A stretch of DNA of 64,000 nucleotides, from positions 124,001-188,000 of the forward strand of contig NZ_VMNW02000005.1 of NCBI RefSeq assembly GCF_007713735.2, in the 5' to 3' direction. Both the position numbers and the translations under genes were made by a program. Source of the stretch: Amycolatopsis acidicola (GTDB lineage: Bacteria; Actinomycetota; Actinomycetes; Mycobacteriales; Pseudonocardiaceae). The notes under the pieces are model-generated. The model made no database searches, was not told where the DNA came from, and saw only the letters and a list, made by a program, of their open reading frames with translations. Shown here piece by piece: positions 16,915-25,183 of the stretch. Position 1 is the stretch's first letter. Each line of letters begins with the position of its first letter.

Positions 16915-17802
16915 ATGAGCGAAGACGGGGACCGGGTGGACAAGCTCCAACTGCACCTGGACAAGGCCAGCTCGGCGCGCATCTACGACTACATGCTCGG
17001 CGGCCGCGGTCCCAACAACTACGCCATCGACCGCGTCTTCGGCGACGACCAGAGCGGACTGCTGCCGAACATGCAGGCCGCGATGCGGGAGAACCGCCGG
17101 TTCATCGGCCGGGCCGTGGAGACGGCACTGCAGCTGGGCGTGCGCCAGTTCGTCGACATCGGCTCCGGGCTGCCGAGCCACGGCCAGGCGCACCAGGTCG
17201 CCGACCGCTTCGCGCCCGAGGCCAAGGCGCACGTCGTCTATGTGGACAACGAGCTGATCGCCAACGCGCATTCGGAGATCCTGCTGGGGGACGAGGCCGA
17301 CCCCGAGCGGCATCAGGCCCTGCTGGCCGACTATTTCGCGTACGGGCAACTGTGGCGGCGGGTGCTCGCCACCGGGCTGATCGACCCCGAGCAGCCGGTG
17401 TGCCTGCTCGTCACCGCGTTGCTGCACTTCATGCTGCCCGAGGACGAGCCGGAGATCCCGCTCGCCTACTACCGCCGCAAGCTGGCGCCGGGCAGTTTGC
17501 TCGTGCTGACCCACGCCCTCGAGGACCGCGAGGACGAGGGGTTGCAGGAGGTCACCCGGAACTACGGGCACACCACGAACCCGTCGCATCTGCGCACCGA
17601 CGAAGAGATCCTGCGGTTCTTCGGCGACTGGGAACTGCTGGAGCCGGGGCTCACCTGGACCGGGCTGTGGCGGCCGCGGCCCGATCGTTCGGTGGAGCCG
17701 TGGTGGGAGGAAGACACCCGCGACCTGCCCCCTGGCGAGCCGTGGTGGGGCGGCGACGAGGCGAAGATGATCTACCGCGGGGGCGTCGCCCGCAACCCCT
17801 GA
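16915..17802 (+). CDS. DUF574-type SAM-dependent methyltransferase
   Basis: A 295-residue member of the actinomycete S-adenosyl methyltransferase family (DUF574). Diagnostic segments are ARIYDYMLGGRGPNNYAIDR (21-40), the SAM-binding strand VRQFVDIGSGLPSHG and the acidic strand end VVYVDNE. The family is abundant in streptomycetes and relatives, often beside XRE/DUF397 genes; the cellular substrate is not known. The ATG at 16915 follows the XRE gene closely. Confidence 0.92.
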   Translation: MSEDGDRVDKLQLHLDKASSARIYDYMLGGRGPNNYAIDRVFGDDQSGLLPNMQAAMRENRRFIGRAVETALQLGVRQFVDIGSGLPSHGQAHQVADRFAPEAKAHVVYVDNELIANAHSEILLGDEADPERHQALLADYFAYGQLWRRVLATGLIDPEQPVCLLVTALLHFMLPEDEPEIPLAYYRRKLAPGSLLVLTHALEDREDEGLQEVTRNYGHTTNPSHLRTDEEILRFFGDWELLEPGLTWTGLWRPRPDRSVEPWWEEDTRDLPPGEPWWGGDEAKMIYRGGVARNP

Positions 17803-17941
17803 GTCCTTTGTGGACACCCGGATATTTGATCATTTCGGGGAAAGCGGTCACGTATCGTGTCCGCGATCGCGGACGGTGACCTGGACTGGACCTGTTTGCG
17901 GATACATCTTTTGGCCCCTTCCGTCCGGTCCCGTTGTGAAA

Positions 17942-17962
17942 TATGTTGTGATCCGCAACATA
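17942..17962. promoter_or_regulatory. Candidate operator upstream of the GH3 gene
   Basis: TATGTTG (17942-17948) and CAACATA (17956-17962) are perfect inverted repeats with a 7-base spacer. The repeat lies 163 bases before the GH3 start and 28 bases before a short leader frame. LacI/GntR-type sugar regulators use sites of this size, but no such regulator gene is in the window. Confidence 0.5.
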
Positions 17963-17989
17963 GCTCTTCGCCGGGTGAAGGGAGTCTCG

Positions 17990-18034
17990 ATGACGAGCAC
18001 CGCCCTCAGCGTGCCCGCCGGCACGTCGCCGTAA
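17990..18034 (+). CDS. Possible 14-residue leader peptide upstream of the GH3 gene
   Basis: ATG 17990 opens a 14-codon frame (MTSTALSVPAGTSP) ending in TAA at 18032-18034. GAAGGGAG is placed seven to eight bases upstream, a good ribosome site, which is the main argument that it is translated. It ends 90 bases before the glycosidase. It contains no run of rare codons or Cys residues that would mark a known attenuator. It may instead be the true start region of a mis-spliced annotation or chance. Confidence 0.3.
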   Translation: MTSTALSVPAGTSP

Positions 18035-18124
18035 CCCGGCTCGTTCTCCCGTTTCGAACCGGCCGCACCGACCCCGACGCGGCTGTTGTCGTCATGCGCG
18101 AAATGCGCGATCAAGGAGGATCGT

Positions 18125-20023
18125 GTGAGAAGAAAGCAGTTCCGGCGCGCCCTCGCGATGGCCGCCGCCGCGCTGGTCGTCAGCTCGATACCCGTAGCTG
18201 CCGTCGCCAGTACCGACAGCCGGACCCCGGCGTACCTCAACCCACGATTGCCTGTGGCGCAACGGGTTTCCGACCTGCTGGGCCGGATGACCCTGACCGA
18301 GAAGATCGGCCAGATGACCCAGGCCGAACGCGGCGCGATCGACGCCGACCAGTCCCAGATCACCACACTCGGGCTGGGGTCGGTGCTCTCCGGCGGCGGT
18401 TCGACGCCCGCGGAGAACACGCCGGAAGCCTGGGCCGACATGGTCGACGGCTACCAGAAGGCCGCGCTCGCCACGCGGCTGCACATCCCGATCCTGTACG
18501 GCATCGACTCCGTGCACGGGGACGGGAACATGGTCGGCGCCACGATCTTCCCGCACAACGTCGCGCTCGGCGCCACCCGTGACCCGAAGCTGGTCGCGGA
18601 CGTCGAGCACATCACCGCCACCGAAACCAGGGCCACGGGCCCGCAGTGGGTGTTCGCGCCCTGCGTCTGCGTCACCCGCGACGAGCGCTGGGGCCGCACC
18701 TACGAAAGTTTCGGCGAGGACCCGAAACTGGTGCAGCAGATGGAAACCGCGATCGATGGGTTCCAGGGCAACGGCTCCTCGGACCTCGCGAAACCGGACC
18801 GCGTACTGGCCACCGCCAAGCACTACGCGGGCGACGGTGACACCACCTTCGGCACCTCCACCAGCGGCACTTACACCATCGACCAGGGCGTGACGATCAC
18901 CGACTGGCAGCACTTCCAGCAAGTCGACCTCGCCCCGTACGTGACGGCGGTGCAGCAGCACGACGTCGGCAGCATCATGCCGTCGTTCTCGAGCGTGCAG
19001 TGGACCGACCGGGCGGACTCCACCCCGGTCAAGATGAGCGCGAACAAGGAACTGCTGACCGACGTGCTCAAGCAGAAGATCGGGTTCGACGGCTTCCTGA
19101 TCAGTGACTGGGAAGCGATCCACCAGTTGCCGGGCGACTACGCGACACAGGTGCGCACGGCGGTCAACGCGGGCATCGACATGTTCATGGAGCCCAATTC
19201 CGCGCCGCAGTTCGAGCAGGCGCTGCTCGCCGAGGTGCAGGCGGGCCGGGTCTCGATGTCGCGGATCAACGACGCGGTCAGCCGCATCCTGAAGGCCAAG
19301 TTCGAGATGGGGCTGTTCGAACACCCCTACACGGACCGGACGAACATCGGCACCGTCGGGTCGGCGGCGCACCGTTCCGTGGCGCGCCAGGCGGTCGCGG
19401 AGTCCCAGGTGCTGCTGAAGAACTCGAACAACGCCTTGCCCTTGAAGGCCTCGCAGAAGATCTACGTGGCCGGCGTCAACGCGAACGACATCGGCAACCA
19501 GGCCGGTGGCTGGACGGTCACGTGGCAGGGCCAGTCCGGCAACACGATCCCGGGAACCACCATCCTGCAAGGGATCCAGCAGGTCGCCAAGAACGTCACC
19601 TACAGCGCCGACGCCTCCGCGCCGACGGCCGGTTCGGACGTGGGTGTCGTGGTGATCGGCGAAACGCCGTACGCCGAGGGCGTCGGTGACGTCGGGAACG
19701 GGCACACGCTGAACATCTCGGACGCCGACCGGGCCAACATCGACAAGGTGTGCGGCGCGATCAAGACGTGTGTGGTGCTCGATGTGGCAGGCCGCCCGCA
19801 GATCGTGACCGACGAACTGTCCAAGATGGACGCTTTCGTGATGTCGTGGCTGCCCGGCAGCGAGGGCGCCGGCGTGGCGGACGTGCTGTTCGGCAAGAAG
19901 CAGTTCACCGGCAAGCTCTCGGTGACCTGGCCGCGCAGTGAAGCTCAGGAGCCGATCAACATCGGCGACAAGAACTACGATCCGCTGTTCCCGTACAGCT
20001 ACGGGCTCACCACCCGCCGGTAG
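18125..20023 (+). CDS. Secreted glycoside hydrolase family 3 beta-glucosidase
   Basis: A 632-residue GH3 enzyme. Residues 1-29 are a signal peptide (RRKQFRRALAMAAAALVVSS, cleavage likely after AVA). The N-terminal barrel holds KIGQMTQAERG, ILYGIDSVHGDGN and KHYAGDGDT. The nucleophile is Asp328 in FLISDWEAI. The second domain (about 420-632) carries QAGGWTVTWQG and GVGDVGNG, as in barley exo-beta-glucanase ExoI. It should release glucose from beta-glucans or cello-oligosaccharides outside the cell. The GTG at 18125 follows AAGGAGGA four bases upstream. A strong hairpin follows the stop. Confidence 0.94.
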   Translation: MRRKQFRRALAMAAAALVVSSIPVAAVASTDSRTPAYLNPRLPVAQRVSDLLGRMTLTEKIGQMTQAERGAIDADQSQITTLGLGSVLSGGGSTPAENTPEAWADMVDGYQKAALATRLHIPILYGIDSVHGDGNMVGATIFPHNVALGATRDPKLVADVEHITATETRATGPQWVFAPCVCVTRDERWGRTYESFGEDPKLVQQMETAIDGFQGNGSSDLAKPDRVLATAKHYAGDGDTTFGTSTSGTYTIDQGVTITDWQHFQQVDLAPYVTAVQQHDVGSIMPSFSSVQWTDRADSTPVKMSANKELLTDVLKQKIGFDGFLISDWEAIHQLPGDYATQVRTAVNAGIDMFMEPNSAPQFEQALLAEVQAGRVSMSRINDAVSRILKAKFEMGLFEHPYTDRTNIGTVGSAAHRSVARQAVAESQVLLKNSNNALPLKASQKIYVAGVNANDIGNQAGGWTVTWQGQSGNTIPGTTILQGIQQVAKNVTYSADASAPTAGSDVGVVVIGETPYAEGVGDVGNGHTLNISDADRANIDKVCGAIKTCVVLDVAGRPQIVTDELSKMDAFVMSWLPGSEGAGVADVLFGKKQFTGKLSVTWPRSEAQEPINIGDKNYDPLFPYSYGLTTRR

Positions 20024-20034
20024 GAACCCGTCCT

Positions 20035-20069
20035 CCGCTCCGGTGCCCGCCCCTTGGGCGCCGGAGCGG
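20035..20069 (+). terminator. GH3 gene terminator hairpin
   Basis: CCGCTCCGGTGCCC (20035-20048) and GGGCGCCGGAGCGG (20056-20069) pair with 13 of 14 matches over a 7-base loop, starting 12 bases after the GH3 stop. Confidence 0.75.
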
Positions 20070-20091
20070 ATGCGGTCCTTTCCGGTACTCC

Positions 20092-20309
20092 GGTGACGTG
20101 CTGTGCGAGCGGGTGATCCGGCTCGCCGAGCTGGACGCGCGTGGGTGCCCGGCGCACGAGGTGCTGTCCGAGATCCCGGCTCGCCCGGCTGTCCCCCGGC
20201 ACGACGAGCGTCGGGCTCTCCAGAACTCCGGGTCGATCTCGGCCAGCGTGAGCGCCACCTGGTAGCCGTCCATCGAGGTGGCCAGCACGACCACGTTGAG
20301 CTGGCCCAT
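20092..20309 (-). pseudogene. Possible frameshifted coding remnant
   Basis: Reading the minus strand, a coding-like stretch begins at ATG 20307-20309 (MGQLNVVVLATSMDGYQVAL, then TLAEIDPEFW). The sensible sequence appears to continue in another frame as LESPTLVVPGDSRASRDLGQ. The PTLVVPGD wording recalls the end of alpha/beta hydrolases. Neither frame alone makes a full protein and no start context or complete domain is present. It fits a decayed gene fragment in the 370 bases between the GH3 terminator and the DUF1275 gene. Nothing else is visible in this gap. Confidence 0.25.
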
Positions 20310-20396
20310 CTTGTGCCGCGCGTCGGGGCGGCGCGGGATACGTCCGTTCCCTGAGCACCCTGTACCTGCGGAACCTCGAGCCGGCCTGACCGGGTC

Positions 20397-21110
20397 TCAG
20401 TGCCAGGGTGCCGGGCGCACGCTCACCGCCGCGGCGACAGCCGCCACCACAGCGACCAGCAGGTCGGCGAGCCCGAGCGCCATCGTCGGCGAGTTGTGCA
20501 CCACCAGCAGTGCTCCCACGATCGCCCCGGCGAGCATGCAGACGACGGACAGCGCGCGGCGCAGGAGCACCCGTGTGTTCCGGGCGCGGAGGTCGGCCAC
20601 CACACCGGTGAGCGTCATGGTGAGCACGGTGGTCGTGATGTCCGGGACGGCCAGTTTGCGCGCCCCGGCGTTCTGCAGCCCGAAAGCCATTCCGGCGCAC
20701 GCCAGCACCACGTCGCGCGGCGCGGCGCCGAGGGGATCGCCCACGAGCATCACGATCAGGGCGATGGTCAGCAGCACGAACTGCAGGCTCGTGACGTTCC
20801 GCAGCAGGGCACCGCGATGCCCGCCCCAGCGCCCGATCGCGATCCCGCCCACGAATGCGCCGACAAGGAACCCGGCCAGCGCCACGAGAGACGCGTCCAG
20901 CACGAATCCCGGCGCGCCGGCGAGCGCGAAGCCGGTGAACACCACGTTGCCGGTCATGTTCGCCACGAACACCCGGCCCAGCGCGAGCACGCTCACCGCG
21001 TCGATCAGCCCCGTCGTGACGGTCAATACCAGCAGCAGTGCGGGCAACGGCCCGTGTTCGGGACCCGAGAAGTAATCCCTCGCCACCGAAGGCCGCTCGT
21101 CAGCTTCCAT
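20397..21110 (-). CDS. DUF1275 (YoaK-type) membrane protein
   Basis: A 237-residue membrane protein with six to seven hydrophobic segments. The N-terminal part (TGLIDAVSVLALGRVFVANM, then TGNVVFTG) is the DUF1275/YoaK signature, with the conserved pattern D-A-x-x-x-L and F-x-A-N-M-T-G-N. The family is widespread but has no defined transport substrate. It stands alone on the minus strand, 15 bases after the lipoprotein gene, so the two may share a transcript. Confidence 0.9.
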   Translation of the reverse strand: MEADERPSVARDYFSGPEHGPLPALLLVLTVTTGLIDAVSVLALGRVFVANMTGNVVFTGFALAGAPGFVLDASLVALAGFLVGAFVGGIAIGRWGGHRGALLRNVTSLQFVLLTIALIVMLVGDPLGAAPRDVVLACAGMAFGLQNAGARKLAVPDITTTVLTMTLTGVVADLRARNTRVLLRRALSVVCMLAGAIVGALLVVHNSPTMALGLADLLVAVVAAVAAAVSVRPAPWH

Positions 21111-21125
21111 GCGGCCGGACGGTAC

Positions 21126-21704
21126 TCAGTCGAAGGTTGCCGCCGCGAGCATCTGGTCGACCTGCGCGTCCACCGTCGGGGTGCCGTTGTACTGGACGAC
21201 GAGAATCTTGCTCATCGGCAGCCACCACATCCGGACCGAGCCGTTCTGGCGGCCGTCCTGGCAGGTGACCTGCCACTGCGCGTAGTCGGCCTTCTTGGAT
21301 CCGATCGGCGCCAGTCCGGATTTGACCAGGGTGCTGCCGGTCGCCGCCGAGCCGGGCACCAGCGTCTGGGTGACGCACAGTGGCGTGTCGTTCGCCGGGT
21401 ACCAGCCGAACTGGCGTTTCGCGCTCGGTTCGGCGTATCCGGCGGGCGGGGTACGCAGGTCGACCACCCGCACCACGCACGCGGTGGTGGCCGAGGCGAT
21501 GCACCCGTCGAAGGTGCCGTTGGGAGTGCTTGCCGTGTAACGGGTCCCGGCGGGCGGCTGGAGGTGCAGGGTGGCCACCGTGACCGGCGCCGCCGGCTTC
21601 AGCGAGACGGTGGCCGCGACGGCGTCGCCCGTGGTCGCTCTCGTGCACGAGGTGCTCGTCAACACCACCAGGCCGGCCAGCACCGCGCACCACAGAACCC
21701 GCAT
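21126..21704 (-). CDS. Putative lipoprotein, function unknown
   Basis: A 192-residue exported protein. MRVLWCAVLAGLVVLTSTSC is a signal sequence ending in a lipobox-like TSTSC, so Cys20 is probably lipid-modified and the protein anchored outside the membrane. Four further cysteines (in GCIASATTACVV, LCVTQTL and VTCQDG) could form two disulfides in the folded domain. I recognise no family. Start 21704 has AAGGG upstream; an earlier in-frame codon lacks export logic. It precedes the DUF1275 gene by 15 bases. Confidence 0.78.
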   Translation of the reverse strand: MRVLWCAVLAGLVVLTSTSCTRATTGDAVAATVSLKPAAPVTVATLHLQPPAGTRYTASTPNGTFDGCIASATTACVVRVVDLRTPPAGYAEPSAKRQFGWYPANDTPLCVTQTLVPGSAATGSTLVKSGLAPIGSKKADYAQWQVTCQDGRQNGSVRMWWLPMSKILVVQYNGTPTVDAQVDQMLAAATFD

Positions 21705-21904
21705 GAAAGCCCTTTCTCGACACTGATCCCGGAGAGTCCGACGCACGGGACGCGTGCACGGTTGCGTGTTCAGCCGAGAAGTTCGATCATGCTCCGCTGT
21801 CCGAAACGCCGGGCATAGGGGCGACGGCTTGTCGAGATGTCGACTCCACTGTCAGGATGGCGGGGACACGGCCGATCGAGGTCCACAGTGGACAAGGAGG
21901 GGCG

Positions 21905-22606
21905 ATGCCCGAGTACCGCGTTCTGGCTTTCGACATCTTCGGCACCACGGTGGACTGGCGGACCGGCGTCGCGGAGCAGGTCGCGGAAATCGCCGCGGCG
22001 CAGGGGGTTTCGCTGGACGCCGAGGCCGTCGCCGACGACTGGCGGGGCCGCTACCTGCCGTCGATGCGCCGGGTGAACGACGGCGAGCGGGGCTGGACGT
22101 ACCTCGACACCCTGCACAGGGAGTCGCTGGACGAGTTGCTCGCCGAACGCGGGCTGGACTTCCCGGAGGACGTGCGCCGTGCGCTCGTCCGGGCGTGGCA
22201 CCGGCTGCCGGCCTGGCCGGACTCCGTCCCGGGGCTGGCGCGGTTGCGAGAGAAATACGTGGTCGCTGCGCTGTCCAACGGCGGGTTTTCCTTGCTCACC
22301 AACCTGATCAAGGCCGCGGGCCTGCCGTTCGACTGCGTGCTGTCCGCGGAACTGGCTCGTCGGTACAAGCCGGCGCCGGAGCCGTACCTGACCGCCGCGG
22401 AGCTGCTCGACGTGCGGTCGGAAGAGGTGCTGATGGTGGCCTGCCACAGCTGGGATCTCGACGGTGCCCGCGCGGCCGGACTCGGCACCGCTTTCGTCGA
22501 GCGGCCCCGGGAAAAGGGCCCGCACGGCGCGGATCGCCCTGGCGAGGTCGAAGTGGACGTCACCGCAGGCGATTTCACCGAGCTCGCCGACCGCCTGGGC
22601 TGCTAG
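21905..22606 (+). CDS. HAD-type (S)-2-haloacid dehalogenase-like hydrolase
   Basis: A 233-residue HAD hydrolase of the haloacid dehalogenase type II group. The nucleophile is Asp10 in AFDIFGTTVDWR; motif II is ALSNGGF (about 119-125); the motif III lysine is in RRYKPAPEPY; and the last acidic motif is CHSWDLDGARAAG. The aligned wording (FGT-x-x-DW, SNG, YKP) is that of L-2-haloacid dehalogenases, which replace halogen by hydroxyl on 2-haloacids, but many relatives act on phosphates. ATG 21905 has GGAGGGG upstream. Confidence 0.9.
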   Translation: MPEYRVLAFDIFGTTVDWRTGVAEQVAEIAAAQGVSLDAEAVADDWRGRYLPSMRRVNDGERGWTYLDTLHRESLDELLAERGLDFPEDVRRALVRAWHRLPAWPDSVPGLARLREKYVVAALSNGGFSLLTNLIKAAGLPFDCVLSAELARRYKPAPEPYLTAAELLDVRSEEVLMVACHSWDLDGARAAGLGTAFVERPREKGPHGADRPGEVEVDVTAGDFTELADRLGC

Positions 22607-22612
22607 GGGGCC

Positions 22613-22760
22613 GTAGCCGCCACCCTCCGAGGCGGTAGCTGGTGGCCCAGGCGGAAGCTGCTGGCCGAGGTCGTAGCCGCCACCCTCCGAGGCGGTAGCT
22701 GGTGGCCAAGGTCGTGGCTGCGCCACCTTCCAAGGCGGTAGCTGCTACCAGAGGTCGTTG
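22613..22760. repeat. 60-bp tandem repeat derived from the adjacent LuxR gene end
   Basis: A 35-base unit starting GTAGCCGCCACCCTCC occurs identically at 22613-22647 and 22673-22707 (period 60), with a degraded third copy up to about 22760. Each unit has a CCGCC...GGCGG hairpin. The 15-mer CCGAGGTCGTAGCCG at 22665-22679 is identical to 22768-22782, which encodes the C-terminal GYDLG of the LuxR gene. The array therefore looks like repeated duplication of the 3' end of that gene, and may act as a terminator between two convergent genes. Confidence 0.75.
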
Positions 22761-22763
22761 CTG

Positions 22764-23258
22764 TTACCCGAGGTCGTAGCCGTGGCGGATCGCCAGCGCC
22801 ACGGCATGGGCCCGGTTCCGGGCGCCGAGCCGGGTGCACGCCGAGTCCAGCGCCGACTGTGCCACCCGCACCGGAACGTCCAGCGCGGCGGCCGTCGCCT
22901 CGATGGAGAGCCCGCCGGCGGCGCAAGCCACCACGTTGATCTGGTCCTGTGTCAGGCGGGGGAGCAGTGGCGCGATGGCGTCGCCCGCGGTCAGGACCCG
23001 GGGCGAGGCGTCACAGCGGAGTACACCTTGGACAGTGCTCCGCAGCGCGGCCCAGTCCTCCGGGGCGACCTCGTCCTCCCGGCAGGCCAGCAGGAAGATC
23101 GACGCGCCGGGGCGGGTGGTCCGGACCTCCCGGAAACGGGGCACGAGGTCCTCGCAGCCGCCGTCGATCAGCACGACGTGCTCGACGGCCGTTTTCGCGA
23201 GTTTCTCGGCGAACTGCTCGTGGTGGGCGCGTTCGCCCACATAGTTGACCGTCTGCAC
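22764..23258 (-). CDS. Orphan LuxR-type regulator
   Basis: A 164-residue protein with a LuxR-type HTH at residues about 100-162 (LTQDQINVVACAAGGLSIEA, then LDVPVRVAQSALDSACTRLG). The N-terminal 95 residues look like a degenerate receiver fold (EHVVLIDGG, then GASIFLLACRED) but the phospho-accepting aspartate context of receivers is not evident. It probably works without phosphorylation or binds a ligand or partner. There is no kinase next to it. The array of 60-bp repeats begins immediately after its stop. Confidence 0.8.
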   Translation of the reverse strand: MQTVNYVGERAHHEQFAEKLAKTAVEHVVLIDGGCEDLVPRFREVRTTRPGASIFLLACREDEVAPEDWAALRSTVQGVLRCDASPRVLTAGDAIAPLLPRLTQDQINVVACAAGGLSIEATAAALDVPVRVAQSALDSACTRLGARNRAHAVALAIRHGYDLG

Positions 23259-23330
23259 GCGAGCGACCCTACGGCGGGCCGGGCCCGGTGACGATCATGA
23301 AAGGCCCGTCCGGGTGACGCTCGAAGGGGT

Positions 23331-23747
23331 TCAGTGGAGCGCGGGCCGCGGCACCAGCACGACGAGCCAGCCGTCGGGATCGGCGAAACCGAGCGCGCCG
23401 TTCTCCGCCCAGTAGGGGTTTTCCAGCGGCACCGGCTCGTGCCCGGCGTCGCCCAGCCTCGCCACGGTTTCGTACATCGCCGACTCGCCATCGAAATACA
23501 GCACGAGCAGGTTTTCGGCGGTCGGCGCCGGGCACGGGCTACCGTCCACATGGGACGTGAACTCCAGGTGGTGGCCGACGCCGGGCAGGCCGAGCAGCAC
23601 GCCGTCGTACCCGGCGTGCCCGATGAAGCGGTAGAGCTCCGGCAGGCCGAGGCAGCCCGAATAGAACTCGACCACCTCGGCGAGCCGGTCGGTGGGCCGG
23701 GCCACCCGCACCTGCGTCACCCGCAACCCCTTCGGCCATTCGTTCAT
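23331..23747 (-). CDS. VOC (glyoxalase/dioxygenase fold) protein
   Basis: A 138-residue vicinal-oxygen-chelate protein with two beta-alpha-beta modules: residues 8-65 (RVARPTDRLAEVVEFYSGCL, then VGHHLEFTSH) and 75-135 (NLLVLYFDGE, then FADPDGWLVVLVP). Possible metal ligands are the HH pair near residue 60 and the acidic residues of the second module. Families of this fold include glyoxalases and antibiotic-binding resistance proteins; a specific role cannot be assigned. It is separated from the secreted hydrolase gene by 33 bases on the same strand. Confidence 0.88.
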   Translation of the reverse strand: MNEWPKGLRVTQVRVARPTDRLAEVVEFYSGCLGLPELYRFIGHAGYDGVLLGLPGVGHHLEFTSHVDGSPCPAPTAENLLVLYFDGESAMYETVARLGDAGHEPVPLENPYWAENGALGFADPDGWLVVLVPRPALH

Positions 23748-23780
23748 GACCGCAGGCTAAAACCTCGACAACGCTGGAGG

Positions 23781-25091
23781 TCAAGCGCCGACCAGCGGGG
23801 GCACCCGGAAGTCCACGTAACGTCCGGTGCCGCCCGTCGCCGCGTTCAGTGCGGCCGGTTCGGTCTCGCCGTCCCACTGTCCTGTTTGGACGCGGTGCTC
23901 CAGTGCGTTCAGTGCGGCAAGGGTTTCCGCGGTGGTGAACGCGCAGTGCCCGCTCGCCTGCACGTATGCCTGCCACAGCCGGGAAGCGCTTCCCGCGGCC
24001 GCCACCTGGTGCCCGTACCAGTTCTCCTGCTCCACCGGGACGAGCTGGTCGGCGACGGTGTGGATGTCCAGCTCGGGCACGCGCAGCCTGCCGGTCGCCA
24101 TCGAGGTGCGGGCGAGGCGCACGGTGGCCACCGGGTCGGCGTGGATGTTCGCGTCGCGGGTCAGCTTCGCCAAGTCCGCGTCGAGGTCCAGACCAGCCTC
24201 GCGGTACAGCGCCCGCACCTGGGCGGCGTGGCTGCTGCGCGCGAACACAGCGCGGTAGTCCACGCCGGCGGTGCCGGAGCTGTTGCCGCCCGCCGCCAGT
24301 TCGACCTGGTAGCGGCCGGTCATCATGAACCCGAGCACGAAGGAGGTGAGCTGCTGTGCCTGCTGGGCTTCCTGCTCGTGGTAGTCCGCCGGCGGGGTCG
24401 CGCCGGTGAACCACGTCGGCGCGTTGAACAATGCCGCCCCCAGTGCCGTCCTGGCCTGGCCCTGCGGACTGGCCTGCGCGCCGCCCACCACGCCGGCCAG
24501 TGTCGCGGCCGCGGCCGTCGCGTCGGCGGTGCTGTCGTAGTTCACCAGCTTCACCGGCACGTCTGGGGCGAGCAGGTGGGAAAGCGCATACTCGCCGTTC
24601 AGCTGGTAGTCGTCGAGGTTCAGCGCACCCGCGACGAGGCCGCAGGTGGTGAGGGTGCCGTCGATGCGGTGCCCGCCGTCTTCGGACTCCAGCGCGCTGA
24701 CGAGCCCGCCCATCGACGTGCCCCACGCGAGGGTGCGCCGCGGCTGCCCGATGAGATTTTCCAGGGCCCGCAACGAATCGAACTGGTCGCGGACGGCCGA
24801 ATCCAGTGCCCACCACGACGGCCCGGAGTAGGACGAGCCGACGAGCGCGTAGCCGCGGTCGAGCAACGCGTCGCGGGTCGCGTCGTCCGGGGCGTCCTGC
24901 GCGGTGAGCGGGCCGAAACCGTGGCTGTACAAGATGATCGTGCCGTTCCAGCCGTCCGGCACGTCGGCCACCCAGGTCGCGCCGTCGGGCAGGGTGCCGG
25001 TGTGGTGCTGGTCCGCGGCCTGTGCCGGTACCGTGAATCCGCACAGCACCGCCGCGATCGCCGCCACGGTGCCGATTTTCTTGCCCCACAT
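23781..25091 (-). CDS. Secreted alpha/beta hydrolase
   Basis: A 436-residue exported hydrolase. Residues 1-26 are a signal peptide (KKIGTVAAIAAVLCGF, cleavage after AQA). ILYSHGFG is the oxyanion strand and WGTSMGG (about 138-144) the nucleophile elbow. Acidic and histidine candidates are in DIHTVADQLVPV and ASGHCAFTTAE. It resembles the family of large actinomycete extracellular esterases/aminopeptidase-like proteins. A palindrome (25163-25177) matching the operator upstream of the divergent MFS gene lies 72 bases before the start, suggesting control by the MarR protein next door. Confidence 0.9.
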   Translation of the reverse strand: MWGKKIGTVAAIAAVLCGFTVPAQAADQHHTGTLPDGATWVADVPDGWNGTIILYSHGFGPLTAQDAPDDATRDALLDRGYALVGSSYSGPSWWALDSAVRDQFDSLRALENLIGQPRRTLAWGTSMGGLVSALESEDGGHRIDGTLTTCGLVAGALNLDDYQLNGEYALSHLLAPDVPVKLVNYDSTADATAAAATLAGVVGGAQASPQGQARTALGAALFNAPTWFTGATPPADYHEQEAQQAQQLTSFVLGFMMTGRYQVELAAGGNSSGTAGVDYRAVFARSSHAAQVRALYREAGLDLDADLAKLTRDANIHADPVATVRLARTSMATGRLRVPELDIHTVADQLVPVEQENWYGHQVAAAGSASRLWQAYVQASGHCAFTTAETLAALNALEHRVQTGQWDGETEPAALNAATGGTGRYVDFRVPPLVGA

Positions 25092-25162
25092 GACCGTTCC
25101 CCTTCCTGGCCACGCCGCACGAGAGAGGTACGCGGGCAGAGTGCCACGGGGGACGCGGCTTG

Positions 25163-25177
25163 TACAGGATTCCTGTA
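25163..25177. promoter_or_regulatory. MarR-type operator copy 1, upstream of the secreted hydrolase
   Basis: TACAGGATTCCTGTA is a perfect 7-base-arm palindrome around one central base. It matches the site at 25732-25746 in 13 of 15 positions. It lies just past the marR stop and 72 bases upstream of the hydrolase start. Confidence 0.75.
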
Positions 25178-25183
25178 TTTCTG

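Noticed and set aside
22603..22926. Repeat peptide gene on the minus strand through the 60-bp repeats
   Set aside because: It overlaps the LuxR gene in another frame and exists only because of the repeats.
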